A stretch of DNA of 32,304 nucleotides from Labrys miyagiensis (GCF_030160835.1 NZ_BSPC01000029.1:1-32304), one strand, 5' to 3'; positions 1-8,000 are shown, numbered from the stretch's first letter. Translations and numbers: made by a program. The notes: generated by a model not told the origin, from the sequence alone.

Positions 1-59
1 CCTACCAAATCCCACACGCGCGCGAATCTCCTAAAATCGTGACTCAGTAGAATTCAGGC

Positions 60-122
60 TTGACGGCAGCGCTTTTCCTTCGTATATAGCCAACAAGTTA
101 AATAACCATTTGGCTATATACG
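60..122 (+). promoter_or_regulatory. Promoter and operator of the ArsR operon
   Basis: A sigma70-like promoter is visible: TTGACG at 60-65, a 17-bp spacer, and TATATA at 83-88. A perfect 13-bp inverted repeat, CGTATATAGCCAA (81-93) and TTGGCTATATACG (110-122), starts on the -10 box and ends on the base before the ATG at 123. ArsR-family dimers bind inverted repeats over their own promoters, so I infer an autoregulatory operator. No Shine-Dalgarno sequence is visible because the second arm fills that space. Bases 1-59 show nothing I recognise. Confidence 0.7.
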
Positions 123-470
123 ATGATCGACCGCCTCAGTGAAACCTTTTCGGCGCTCGCCGATCCCACCCGCCGGGCGATCCTCGCCCGGCTGGCGCTC
201 GGGGAGGCCACCGTCACCGAATTGTCGGAGCCCTTCTCGCTGACCCAGCCGGCGATCTCCAAACATCTCAAGGTGCTGGAGCGCGCCGGCCTGATCACAC
301 GTGGTCGTACGGCGCAGTGGCGGCCTTGCCGGCTCGAGGCCGGTCCGCTCAGGGGCGCCTTCGACTGGGTCGAGCATTACCGCCGCTTCTGGGAAGAAAG
401 CTTCGACCGCCTCGACGACTACCTCGCCACGATCCAAAGCAAGGAGAGCGACAATGGCCACGACAAGTAA
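123..470 (+). CDS. ArsR-family winged-helix transcriptional repressor
   Basis: This 115-residue protein is almost entirely one ArsR winged helix. It opens with the ADPTRRAILARL helix typical of the family. The recognition region is LTQPAISKHLKVLERAGLI (about residues 40-58), and the wing around RGRTAQWRPC follows. No cysteine pair of the metal-sensing type is present, so it is probably one of the metal-independent ArsR proteins that are commonly paired with AHSA1/SRPBCC genes. The start at 123 gives the usual N-terminus and abuts the inverted repeat. The stop overlaps the next gene by 17 bp, so the two are co-transcribed and probably translationally coupled. The ligand is unknown. Confidence 0.9.
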   Translation: MIDRLSETFSALADPTRRAILARLALGEATVTELSEPFSLTQPAISKHLKVLERAGLITRGRTAQWRPCRLEAGPLRGAFDWVEHYRRFWEESFDRLDDYLATIQSKESDNGHDK

Positions 471-930
471 CGCCACGCGGGCTGCTGGCGACCGCGAACT
501 CACCATCAACCGCCTGTTCAAGGCCCCGCGCGACCTCGTCTTCCGCGCCTGGACGGAAGAGGAGCATCTTGCGCATTGGCCTGGCCCCAAGGGCTTCACC
601 GCCACGCCCGACAAGTTCGACTGCCGAACGGGCGGCTTCTTCCGCACCTGCCTGCATGCCCCTGACGGCGGCGATCACTGGGTCCAGGGCACCTATCTGG
701 AGGTCTCGCCGCCCGAGCGCCTGGTCTTCACCCACGCCTGGGAGGATGGCAGCGGCCGTCCCGGTCCGCAAACCGTCGTGACAGTCACATTGCGGGAAGA
801 GGCCGGGCAGACCCGCATGCATTTCCATCAGGCCCTCTTCGAGAGCCGCGCCTCGCGCGACGGCCATGAGGGCGGCTGGAACGAGAGCTTCGACCGGTTG
901 GCTGCCTGGCTCGCGGAGGCACAGTCGTGA
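454..930 (+). CDS. SRPBCC / AHSA1-domain protein
   Basis: This 158-residue protein has the START-like AHSA1 fold. A first strand (ELTINRLFKAPRDLVFRAWT) is followed by the W-P-G-P-K-G-F segment. The body of the cavity fold includes RTCLHAPDGGDHWVQGTYLEV and ERLVFTHAWED, and the C-terminal helix GGWNESFDRLAAWLAE closes the pocket. Family members bind hydrophobic ligands or act as stress-linked accessory proteins, and no specific activity can be read here. I chose the ATG at 454 because upstream in-frame sequence lies inside the ArsR gene and does not look like this family. It overlaps the regulator by 17 bp and the following GST by 4 bp (GTGA), so the three genes form one operon. Confidence 0.87.
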   Translation: MATTSNATRAAGDRELTINRLFKAPRDLVFRAWTEEEHLAHWPGPKGFTATPDKFDCRTGGFFRTCLHAPDGGDHWVQGTYLEVSPPERLVFTHAWEDGSGRPGPQTVVTVTLREEAGQTRMHFHQALFESRASRDGHEGGWNESFDRLAAWLAEAQS

Positions 931-1556
931 AACTCTATTATTGCGAGACCCTCAGTCCGCGCAAAGCCTGCGCCGTCGCCCGCCATCTCGGCTCCCCCGT
1001 CGAATTCGTGCGGGTGGATCTGCCCCACGGCGAACATCGCCAGGCGCCCTTCCTCGCCATCAACCCGAATGGCCGCGTGCCGGTGCTGCAGGACGGCGAC
1101 TGGTCGCTATGGGAGGCCAATGCCATCATGTGCCACCTCTCGGACCTCGCCGGCGCGGATCTTTGGCCGCACGACCGGCGCCAGATCGAGGTGATGCGCT
1201 GGCTGAGCTGGGACAGCCAGCATTTCACCCGCCACACCGGCACGCTGTGGTTCGAGCATGTGGTGAAGCCCCATATCGGCATGGGCGAACCGGATGAGGC
1301 GACGGTGGCAGCCGCCCTCGCCGAGACCCGACGCTCCGCCCGCCTCCTCGACGACCATCTCGATGGCCGCAGCCATGTGGTGGGGGATAGCCTGAGCATT
1401 GCCGATTTCGCCCTCGCCTCGGCCCTGCCAGACGCCCGAGCCGCCCGCATTCCACTCGACGACTACCCCAATATCCGCCGCTGGCACGATCGTCTCAACG
1501 AGTTCGAAGCCTGGCGCCAGCCTTTCCCCGCGCGGCCGCCGGCGGTTGCGGCGTGA
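927..1556 (+). CDS. Glutathione S-transferase family protein
   Basis: This 209-residue protein has the two GST domains. The N-terminal thioredoxin-like half starts MKLYYCETLSPRKACAVARHL. It continues with NPNGRVPVLQDGDWSLWEANAIMCHL, which holds the cis-proline (VPVL) and the E-[AS]-x-A-I glutathione-binding turn. The C-terminal helical half carries SLSIADFALASAL, the family's N-capping box region. The serine or cysteine near residues 6-9 is the likely glutathione-activating residue. The start is GTG at 927, overlapping the preceding stop as GTGA. Sitting last in the ArsR-AHSA1-GST operon, it probably serves detoxification of whatever the repressor senses. The substrate cannot be predicted. 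Confidence 0.88.
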   Translation: MKLYYCETLSPRKACAVARHLGSPVEFVRVDLPHGEHRQAPFLAINPNGRVPVLQDGDWSLWEANAIMCHLSDLAGADLWPHDRRQIEVMRWLSWDSQHFTRHTGTLWFEHVVKPHIGMGEPDEATVAAALAETRRSARLLDDHLDGRSHVVGDSLSIADFALASALPDARAARIPLDDYPNIRRWHDRLNEFEAWRQPFPARPPAVAA

Positions 1557-1640
1557 TCCAGCCGCCTCGCAATATCGGGCCTGGTTTTCGCACCGGTCCG
1601 ATGCTGAAATGCCGATGATAAGCGGTTTTGAAGAGACACC

Positions 1641-2108
1641 ATGGAAATCCGTCTTGCCGAAGCTGGGGATGCCGAACAGGCCTGTACCGTCCTGCGGCGC
1701 TCCATCCGGGATTTGTGCATCGAGGATCATCGCAACGACGAGGCTTCATTGCGGGACTGGCTTGCCAACAAGACGCCGGCTCAGGTTCTGGCCTGGATCA
1801 CCTTGCCGGGCAGCCATCTCCTGGTGGCCGTCGAGGGCGAGGCGATTGCCGGCGTGGCTTCGGCCGCGGCAAATGGCGAAATTCTCTTGAACTATGTCTC
1901 GCCGGATTTTCGCTTCTGCGGCGTGAGCAAGGCGCTCGTCTCCGCTTTGGAGACCCATCTGCGCGCGCTGGGATGCCGGCGCGCCTTTCTCAGCAGCACG
2001 CTGACGGCCCACTCCTTCTACCGAGGGTTGGGTTATCGCGATACCGGGCCGGCCGAGGCGTGGAGGACAATGAAGGCGCAACCGATGGAGAAGCCGCTGG
2101 CCGAGTGA
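1641..2108 (+). CDS. GNAT-family N-acetyltransferase
   Basis: This 155-residue protein has the GNAT fold. It starts MEIRLAEAGDAEQA. The central strand is HLLVAVEGEAIAGVASAAANGEILLNYVSP. The acetyl-CoA loop is degenerate (RFCGVSKALVSALETHLRALG, in place of Q/R-x-x-G-x-G/A). The end RAFLSSTLTAHSFYRGLGYRDTG is the classic closing motif in which the Tyr of FYRGLGY is near the catalytic centre. The substrate is unknown. The ATG at 1641 has a modest GAAGAG ribosome-binding site upstream. An 84-bp gap separates it from the GST gene, so it may or may not belong to that operon. It converges on ilvE. Confidence 0.85.
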   Translation: MEIRLAEAGDAEQACTVLRRSIRDLCIEDHRNDEASLRDWLANKTPAQVLAWITLPGSHLLVAVEGEAIAGVASAAANGEILLNYVSPDFRFCGVSKALVSALETHLRALGCRRAFLSSTLTAHSFYRGLGYRDTGPAEAWRTMKAQPMEKPLAE

Positions 2109-2201
2109 GCCGACTGCGCCTCCGGCACGCGCAGCGGAAGGCGCAGGCTTCGGCGTGCCGATCTCCAGATCGACACGGAAACACGGCGCTCCGTAAAGGA
2201 T

Positions 2202-2223
2202 GTGCCGACCTCGCGGTCGGCAC
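2202..2223. terminator. Bidirectional terminator-like hairpin
   Basis: GTGCCGACC (2202-2210) pairs perfectly with GGTCGGCAC (2215-2223) across a TCGC tetraloop. It lies between two convergent genes, 5 bp past the ilvE stop and about 95 bp past the acetyltransferase stop. There is no strong T-tract on either side, so termination is inferred from position and stem strength. Confidence 0.5.
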
Positions 2224-2228
2224 GCCGG

Positions 2229-3122
2229 TCAGGCGGCGGCCGACTGGCTGTCGGGGCGCACGGCCTGGCTGAAGTCCTCGATCAGCGAGCGCGTGATGGC
2301 GCCCGGCGTGTAGCGATGGCCCTTGATCTCGGCCACGGGCGTGACTTCCGCCGCCGTGCCGGTGATGAAGCACTCGCTGAAATCGTCGAGTTCGTCCGGC
2401 ATGATGCGCCGCTCGATCACTTCCAGGCCGCGAGCCTTGGCAAGGCCGATCACGGTCTGGCGCGTGATGCCGTCGAGGAAGCAGTCGGCGATCGGCGTAT
2501 GGATCTTGCCGTCCTTGATGAAGAAGACATTGGCGCCCGTGCATTCGGCGATACGGCCCTGCCAGTCGAACATCAGCGCATCGGCATAGCCGTCACGTTC
2601 GGCGCGATGCTTGGAGATGGTGCAGATCATATAGAGGCCGGCGGCCTTGGACAGCGAGGGCGCCGTCTTCGGATCGGGGCGGCGATATTCGGCGATGTCG
2701 AGGCGGATGCCCTTCATCTTGGTGGCCATGTCGAACATGCTCGGCCATTCCCACACGGCGATGGCGGTGTGGATGGTGGCGTGCTGGGCCGCAACCGCCA
2801 TCATCTCCGAACCGCGCCAGGCCACGGGACGCACATAGGCGTCCTTGAGGCCGTTCTTCTCGAGCACGAGCTGCTTGGCGGCATCGAGTTCGGCCACCGA
2901 ATAGGGGACCTTGAAATCGAGATATTCGGCGGAGCGCTGGAAGCGGGCGGAATGCTCGGACGACTTGAAGATCTTGCCACCATAGGAGCGCTCGCCCTCG
3001 AAGACGGCGCCGCCATAATGCAGGCCATGAGACAGGACATGCAGCTTGGCATCGCCCCAGGCCAGCATCTGACCATCGAGCCAGATAAAGCCTTCCCGTT
3101 GATCGAAGGGCAAGATCGACAT
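2229..3122 (-). CDS. ilvE: Branched-chain amino acid aminotransferase
   Basis: This 297-residue fold-type IV PLP enzyme performs the last step of valine, leucine and isoleucine synthesis, transaminating the 2-keto acids with glutamate. Visible signatures are the start GFIWLDGQMLAWGDAKLHVL, the HGLHYGGAVFEGERSY segment, the PLP lysine in SLSKAAGLYM (K159) and the G-R-I-A-E-C-T-G-A-N-V-F phosphate-binding region. The reading frame is open for 43 more codons upstream. The ATG at 3122 has a good GGAGG ribosome-binding site and gives the usual family length. The gene diverges from the MarR-OmpR operon across about 264 bp. Confidence 0.95.
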   Translation of the reverse strand: MSILPFDQREGFIWLDGQMLAWGDAKLHVLSHGLHYGGAVFEGERSYGGKIFKSSEHSARFQRSAEYLDFKVPYSVAELDAAKQLVLEKNGLKDAYVRPVAWRGSEMMAVAAQHATIHTAIAVWEWPSMFDMATKMKGIRLDIAEYRRPDPKTAPSLSKAAGLYMICTISKHRAERDGYADALMFDWQGRIAECTGANVFFIKDGKIHTPIADCFLDGITRQTVIGLAKARGLEVIERRIMPDELDDFSECFITGTAAEVTPVAEIKGHRYTPGAITRSLIEDFSQAVRPDSQSAAA

Positions 3123-3386
3123 GATAGATCCTCCAGCGCTCCGCGCTTTGTTACGTCCGTGCCTTCCCGGCGCCGAGACTGTTCCGACTGACCATAGAAT
3201 AGGCCTTCGCCGGCTTGAAAACCACCGACCCTGGCGGGCCGGGCCTGACAATATTCGTCCGCTGCTTTTGCGTCGGGGGGCAAATCCCCTTATGATTCAG
3301 ATGGCAAGAACTTCCGATCCCGTTTGGCGGAACATCCTTTCGCCGCGAGCCCCGTTTGCGTAACGATCTGACGAAAATATGTCAAT

Positions 3387-3923
3387 ATGACTGACGTAAA
3401 TTTCTCTCACCTCCCGGCTTCAAAACCCCGTGCGGAGCCCCACTCCGCCGGGCCTCCGCTCTATGACCTCATCGAACTCTTGTTCTTCGCCTATCGCGAT
3501 TTCGTGGCCGACCCCGATCATGCCCTCGAGATCTACGGTTTCGGCAGGGCCCATCACCGCGTGCTGCATTTCGTCGATCGCAACCCTGACCTTACTGTCG
3601 CCGAATTGCTGGATATCCTGAAGATCACCAAGCAATCGCTGGCGCGGGTATTGAAGGAACTGATCGACCAGGGCTTCATCCTGCAGCGCGAGGGCCGGGA
3701 AGATCGCCGCCAGCGCCTGCTGGCCACCACATCCAAGGGCAAGCAACTGGCAGCGGAATTGGCACGGACACAGTCGGAGCGCATCGCGAATGCCCTTGCG
3801 GAAGCCGGCGTCGGCAGCCATGATCTGGCCGAACGCTTCCTGTTCGCCATGGTCAATCCGGAAGAACGGGCGGCGGTGGCACGTCTCATTCGCGGCAATG
3901 CAACAATGGGCGAGGACCGATGA
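3387..3923 (+). CDS. MarR-family regulator, PetP-like
   Basis: This 178-residue MarR winged-helix protein has a long N-terminal helix (LYDLIELLFFAYRDFVADPD). The recognition helix region is LTVAELLDILKITKQSLARVLKELIDQGFI, and the wing is QREGREDRRQRLLATTSKGKQLA. A MarR gene joined to an OmpR-type response regulator resembles the petP-petR pair described in Rhodobacter capsulatus. The PetP assignment rests on that layout and on general resemblance. The ATG at 3387 sits in an AT-rich stretch with no clear Shine-Dalgarno. Its stop overlaps the next start as ATGA. No ligand can be inferred. Confidence 0.87.
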   Translation: MTDVNFSHLPASKPRAEPHSAGPPLYDLIELLFFAYRDFVADPDHALEIYGFGRAHHRVLHFVDRNPDLTVAELLDILKITKQSLARVLKELIDQGFILQREGREDRRQRLLATTSKGKQLAAELARTQSERIANALAEAGVGSHDLAERFLFAMVNPEERAAVARLIRGNATMGEDR

Positions 3924-4633
3924 ACAAGGTTGCCGTCCTGCCTGACGACGCGCCCCACATCCTCCTGGTCGATGATGACAATCGCATCCGCGCCCTGCTG
4001 TCTCGCTATCTCAACGAGCACGGCTATCGCGTCACCATGGCCGAGCATGCGGCAAGCGCCCGCCAGCGTATCGGGGCGCTCGCCTTCGATCTGCTGATCG
4101 TCGACGTGATGATGCCCGGCGAGAATGGCCTCGACCTCACGCGCTGGATCCGCAACGATTCGAGCGTGCCGATCCTGATGCTGACGGCGCGGGGCGATCC
4201 GAATGACCGCATCCAGGGCCTGGAGATCGGCGCGGACGACTATCTCGCCAAGCCCTTCGAGCCGCGCGAATTGCTGCTGCGCATCAACAATATCCTAAAG
4301 CGCGCCGCCGCCCCTGCTCCGGCCGAGCCGGTGCGCGATGTCTTAACCTTCGGCGATTTCACGTTCCATGTCGCGCGCGGCGAGCTGCAGCAGGGGGGCG
4401 AGACCGTCCGCATCACCGAACGCGAGCGCGACATGCTGCGCCTCCTGGTGGAAAGGCCGCGCGAGACCGTCGACCGGCTGGCGCTGGCTGGCCCCGCTGG
4501 CGACAGCGCCAATGAGCGCACGGTCGATGTGCAGATCAATCGCCTGCGTCGCAAGATCGAGAAGGACCCCGGTAATCCCGTCTATCTGCAGACGGTGCGT
4601 GGGACCGGCTATCGCCTGATGGTCGACATGTGA
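3920..4633 (+). CDS. OmpR/PhoB-type response regulator, PetR-like
   Basis: This 237-residue two-domain regulator has a receiver at about residues 13-125. The acidic pair lies in ILLVDDD (17-20), the phospho-acceptor is D62 in LLIVDVMMPG, the switch threonine is in LMLTARGD, and the conserved lysine is in YLAKPFEPRELLLRI. The C-terminal winged helix (about 140-235) carries the RTVDVQINRLRRKIEKDP recognition helix and the GTGYRL wing. Phosphorylation by the downstream kinase is inferred from the 4-bp and 1-bp gene overlaps. The gene is joined to the MarR gene by ATGA. Targets are unknown. Confidence 0.93.
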   Translation: MNKVAVLPDDAPHILLVDDDNRIRALLSRYLNEHGYRVTMAEHAASARQRIGALAFDLLIVDVMMPGENGLDLTRWIRNDSSVPILMLTARGDPNDRIQGLEIGADDYLAKPFEPRELLLRINNILKRAAAPAPAEPVRDVLTFGDFTFHVARGELQQGGETVRITERERDMLRLLVERPRETVDRLALAGPAGDSANERTVDVQINRLRRKIEKDPGNPVYLQTVRGTGYRLMVDM

Positions 4634-6081
4634 TGGAGCCCCGTCAGCCGGCCCACCTCTTTTCGGGCCCCCTCGCCCGCAAGCACCTGGCCCGGATCGC
4701 CGAGGCCGGGCGCAACGCGTGGACCAGGACGCGCGAGCTCGCCGCGGGGCCTGGACATCTGCTTTCGGTCCTCGGCGACCGCATGCCCAAGGGCCTCTAC
4801 GCCCGCTCCCTCCTGATCATCATCACGCCGATGGTGATCCTGCAGGCCATCGTCACCTACATGTTCATGGAGAAATACTGGCAGGGCGTGACCGAGCGCC
4901 TGTCGGCGGCCACGACCAAGGACATTGCGGGGCTCGTCGAGCTCTACGAGCAATTGCCGCACGACAAGGCCACCAGGGATATGCTGCAGACCATAGCCCA
5001 GAAGCAGCTCGCACTCGGCATCGAGTTCCGTCCGCCCGAGGACCTGCCTCCGCGCGGTACCCGGCCGTTCTTCGACATACTCGACCAGGCCCTGTCCGAC
5101 GAAATCCGCACCCGTATCGGCTTGCCGTTCTGGATCGATACCGTCGGGCGCTCGAACCTGGTGGAGATCCGCATCAAGCTCGACGATACCGTCCTGCGCG
5201 TGTTCGCCCTTCGCAGCCAGACCTTCGCCTCCAACTCCTATATCTACCTTTTGTGGATGCTAGGCTCTTCGCTGATCCTGATGACGGTGGCGATCCTGTT
5301 CCTGCGCAACCAGATCCGGCCGATACAGCAGCTCGCCGTGGCCGCGCAGGATTTCGGCAAGGGCCGCGACGTCCAGAATTTCCGGCCGCGCGGCGCGCGC
5401 GAAGTGAGGCAGGCGGCCAACGCCTTCATCGAGATGCGCCGGCGCGTCGAGCGCTCCTTCGAGCAGCGCACCGCCATGCTCAACGGTGTGTCGCACGACA
5501 TGCGCACCATCCTGACGCGCTTCAAGCTCTCGCTTGCTTTGCTCGACGAAAGCAATCCCGAATTCGAGGACCTGCAGAAGGATGTCGACGAGATGAGCCG
5601 CATGCTGGAGGCCTATCTCGCCTTCGCGCGCGGCGATGCAGCCGAGCAGGCCGCGCCCACCGATATCGAGATGCTGCTGGAACAGTTGCGTTCGGACTCC
5701 GTCCGCCAGGGCCACGACACCAAGGTCAGCTTCCAGGGCAATCCCATCGTGGTGGTGCGTCCGGATGCCTTCAAGCGCTGCCTGACCAATCTGGTCTCCA
5801 ACGCCCAGCGCTTCGGCAGGGCCATCATGATCAGCGGCCAGCGCGAAAGCCGCTACCTCATCGTCACTGTCGACGATGACGGGCCGGGCATCCCCGAGGA
5901 CAGTCGCGAGGATGTCTTCAAGCCCTTCTTCCGGCTCGATGAAGCCCGCAACCAGGACTATGGCGGCACGGGCCTCGGCCTCGCCATCGCCCGCGACATC
6001 GCCCGTTTCCATGGCGGCGACATCACGTTGGGCAAGAGCCCGCTGGGCGGCCTCAGGGCAACAGTGCGCATACCGGTGTAG
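4633..6081 (+). CDS. EnvZ-like sensor histidine kinase
   Basis: This 482-residue membrane kinase has TM1 near residues 58-78 (SLLIIITPMVILQAIVTYMF), a periplasmic loop of about 120 residues and TM2 near 204-224. A HAMP linker beginning RNQIRPIQQLAVAAQDFGKG follows. The H-box is NGVSHDMRTILTR with phospho-acceptor H288, and the N, G1 (DDDGPGIP), F and G2 (GGTGLGLAIARDI) boxes make up the ATPase domain. The usual proline of the H-box is isoleucine here. An in-frame GTG at 4630 would overlap the regulator stop as GTGA, but I prefer the ATG at 4633. It is the cognate partner of the preceding response regulator. The signal it senses is unknown. Confidence 0.93.
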   Translation: MEPRQPAHLFSGPLARKHLARIAEAGRNAWTRTRELAAGPGHLLSVLGDRMPKGLYARSLLIIITPMVILQAIVTYMFMEKYWQGVTERLSAATTKDIAGLVELYEQLPHDKATRDMLQTIAQKQLALGIEFRPPEDLPPRGTRPFFDILDQALSDEIRTRIGLPFWIDTVGRSNLVEIRIKLDDTVLRVFALRSQTFASNSYIYLLWMLGSSLILMTVAILFLRNQIRPIQQLAVAAQDFGKGRDVQNFRPRGAREVRQAANAFIEMRRRVERSFEQRTAMLNGVSHDMRTILTRFKLSLALLDESNPEFEDLQKDVDEMSRMLEAYLAFARGDAAEQAAPTDIEMLLEQLRSDSVRQGHDTKVSFQGNPIVVVRPDAFKRCLTNLVSNAQRFGRAIMISGQRESRYLIVTVDDDGPGIPEDSREDVFKPFFRLDEARNQDYGGTGLGLAIARDIARFHGGDITLGKSPLGGLRATVRIPV

Positions 6082-6090
6082 GCCGAAGCC

Positions 6091-7062
6091 GTGGCGACGA
6101 TTCAGGCGGCAGTCCTCCAGTTTCCGGTCACGATGGATATCGCCGCCAATCTGGCCCATCTCTCCGCAGCCATAGCGGCGCTTCCGCCCGAAACGCTGGC
6201 GGTGGCGCCGGAAGGCACCTTGTCGGGCTATCTGCCCACGCCCGATTTCGTCGACGCCATCGACCAGGTGGAGAGTCGGCAAGCCCTGGAAACGGCACGT
6301 TCGCTCGTCGCGGGGAAGCGTCTTCACCTCATCATTGGCGCCTGCGTCGCCATCGACGACATCTGGCGGAACGCGAGCTTCTACCTGGGGCCCGACGGCC
6401 GGCTCGAGCGTTACGACAAGATCAACCTGGCCTGGAGCGAACGGACTCGTTTCACGGCTGGGCATGACCTGCCGGTGTTCGAGATCGAGGTCGGCGGCAC
6501 GCCGCTGCGGCTCGGCATCCAGATGTGCCGGGAGATCCGCTATCCCGAGCAGTGGCGTGTGCTGGCTGCGAAAGGGTCGCAGGTGATTGCCTATGTCAAC
6601 AATGCCATCGGCAGCGCCACCGGCCACGAGGTCTGGCGGGCTCATGCGATCAGCCGGGCAGCGGAGACGCAGCGCTTCGTTCTCGGCGCCAACAATGCGG
6701 CAGCGGATCAACTCTGCCCCAGCCTGATCGTGGCGCCTTCCGGCAAGGTGCTGGCGGAAGCGGCGATCGGCGATATCTCCGTGGCCCGGGCGGAATTGCC
6801 TCTCGGCGAGGTTTCGGACTGGATCCTCCGGCAGGCGCGGGAGGATGTGGTGGCGGTGACGTCCCTGGGAGTATCCGTATTCGGTCAAGCGGGTTTCGGT
6901 GTCCAACTACGATTATCTCGCAAGAGAGCGTTAGCGAGGATAATGAGCTTTCGCATGATAGCGATGATGGCGAGTTTTTTGGGCTTTCCAGCGGCGACCA
7001 TGGCTTGGTATTTGGCGCCGAGATCTGGGTTCCATCGGATGGCGGAGACCATAGGCATATAG
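6091..7062 (+). CDS. Carbon-nitrogen hydrolase, 3' end altered by IS110
   Basis: Residues 1 to about 256 are a nitrilase-superfamily amidase. The catalytic triad is visible as E41 (APEGTLSGY), K110 (YDKINLAW) and C146 (QMCREIRYPEQW). The protein hydrolyses or condenses an amide-type substrate through the cysteine, and the physiological substrate is not readable. After EVSDWILRQAREDVVAV, close to where family members end, the frame runs on for about 65 codons into the IS110 element, antisense to its transposase. The native stop was therefore probably lost on insertion, and the listed end is the read-through stop. The start is GTG at 6091, 9 bp after the kinase gene. Activity may survive because the triad is intact. 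Confidence 0.8.
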   Translation: MATIQAAVLQFPVTMDIAANLAHLSAAIAALPPETLAVAPEGTLSGYLPTPDFVDAIDQVESRQALETARSLVAGKRLHLIIGACVAIDDIWRNASFYLGPDGRLERYDKINLAWSERTRFTAGHDLPVFEIEVGGTPLRLGIQMCREIRYPEQWRVLAAKGSQVIAYVNNAIGSATGHEVWRAHAISRAAETQRFVLGANNAAADQLCPSLIVAPSGKVLAEAAIGDISVARAELPLGEVSDWILRQAREDVVAVTSLGVSVFGQAGFGVQLRLSRKRALARIMSFRMIAMMASFLGFPAATMAWYLAPRSGFHRMAETIGI

Positions 7063-7832
7063 AGGGCTCGTCGCAGAAGGGCTCTTCCGCCGCGAATGAA
7101 GCGCTTGCCATTTTTGCTGCCGCTGTCGCGTGGGACAGGGGCGAGCCCGGCCAGGCTGGCGGCTTGAGCGGGGGACAGGGTGCCCAGTTCGGGCATGTGG
7201 ATGAGCATGGCGTGAGCGGTGATGGGTGCCACGGCGGGGATGGAGTCGAGGATTTCGGCTCTGCGCTTGAAGGCGGGGTCCTTGTCGGCTCGCTTGGCGA
7301 TCTCCTCGTCGATGGCCTTGATCTGCGCTTCGGTCAGGGCCAGTGTCTTGGCGAGTTGGCGCTTGATCAGGGGCAGTTCGGCCGTTTGCTGGCGGGTCTG
7401 GGTCGCCACTTTGATCTTCATCAGGGCATCGCGGGCTGCGGCCAATTGCTTCATCTCATCAAGGGCCTGGCTGACGATGAGGGTCGGTTCCGGCTGGAAG
7501 GCATGGCCATAGCGAGCCAGGGTCATGGCGTCGATGCGATCGGTCTTGGCCAGCTTGCCAATGCCTTCGGCAAAGCGCCTGGCCTGGCGCGGGTTGAGCT
7601 TGACGGCTGCAAGGCCGGCTGCATTGAGGGCCCGTTCGAAGTGGCGATGGTAAGCCCCGGTGGCTTCGAATACGACACGCTCGACAATCCAGGAAGAAAG
7701 CCAGGCAATCAGGGCGCGATGGCCCGCCGGGGTGTTGTCGAAGCGCTTGATCACCTGGGCTGGGAAGAGAGCGACATCCAGATAATCTTTGCCGATATCG
7801 GTGCCGACGTTCTGTGCTACGCTGCTAGACAT
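6885..7832 (-). CDS. IS110-family DEDD transposase
   Basis: This 315-residue protein has the two IS110 domains. The N-terminal RuvC-like half carries the acidic residues of the DEDD set: D in GTDIGKDYLDVALF, E in VVFEATGAYHRHFE, and D-x-x-D in LAKTDRIDAMTLARYG. The middle of the protein is helical. The C-terminal IS116/IS110/IS902 half has IPAVAPITAHAMLIHM and LAGLAPVPRDSGSKNGKRFI, where the conserved serine required by IS110 recombinases lies. The gene looks intact and full length. I chose the ATG at 7832, about 10 nt after AGAGGA. A TTG at 7841 is the alternative but lies too close to that site. The enzyme recombines DNA guided by a bridge RNA in characterised members. Confidence 0.93.
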   Translation of the reverse strand: MSSSVAQNVGTDIGKDYLDVALFPAQVIKRFDNTPAGHRALIAWLSSWIVERVVFEATGAYHRHFERALNAAGLAAVKLNPRQARRFAEGIGKLAKTDRIDAMTLARYGHAFQPEPTLIVSQALDEMKQLAAARDALMKIKVATQTRQQTAELPLIKRQLAKTLALTEAQIKAIDEEIAKRADKDPAFKRRAEILDSIPAVAPITAHAMLIHMPELGTLSPAQAASLAGLAPVPRDSGSKNGKRFIRGGRALLRRALYMPMVSAIRWNPDLGAKYQAMVAAGKPKKLAIIAIMRKLIILANALLRDNRSWTPKPA

Positions 7833-7841
7833 CTTTTCCAA

Positions 7842-8000
7842 GTCCTCTGCTTGTCTCCGGTGCTAAGCCGGTATCCGTTCAGGCCTCATGGAAAAGAGAG
7901 GGGTGGTCAGACTCCTAAGTCAGTCCTTCGATGATCGCAGGCACGACCCGTCCCCTCCCGCCTCCAGCTCGGCGGCCACCGAGCTGGAGGCACCCCAAAG
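7842..8000 (-). ncRNA. Candidate IS110 bridge-RNA region
   Basis: In IS110-group elements the bridge RNA is encoded in the non-coding end upstream of the transposase. This stretch is in that position and holds a strong hairpin: GCCTCCAGCTCG (7960-7971) pairs perfectly with CGAGCTGGAGGC (7980-7991) around an 8-nt loop. I could not assign the target-binding and donor-binding loops because the element's ends are unknown. The call rests on position and the hairpin only. Confidence 0.35.

Larger units (their letters stand above)
6862..8000 (-). mobile_element. IS110-family insertion sequence (ends approximate)
   Basis: One DEDD transposase gene is read on the minus strand, with non-coding sequence of about 160 bp upstream of it and a short segment downstream. 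The right end must lie between the end of nitrilase homology (about 6858) and the transposase stop (6885). The left end lies somewhere between 7842 and the palindromic repeat starting at 8031. IS110 elements usually lack clear terminal inverted repeats and target duplications, so the exact ends cannot be read. I saw only one copy in this window. Confidence 0.75.

Noticed and set aside
5260-6906. Minus-strand open frame of about 550 codons opposite the kinase and amidase genes
   Set aside because: It spans two genes with firm catalytic motifs on the other strand and has no start context or domain of its own.
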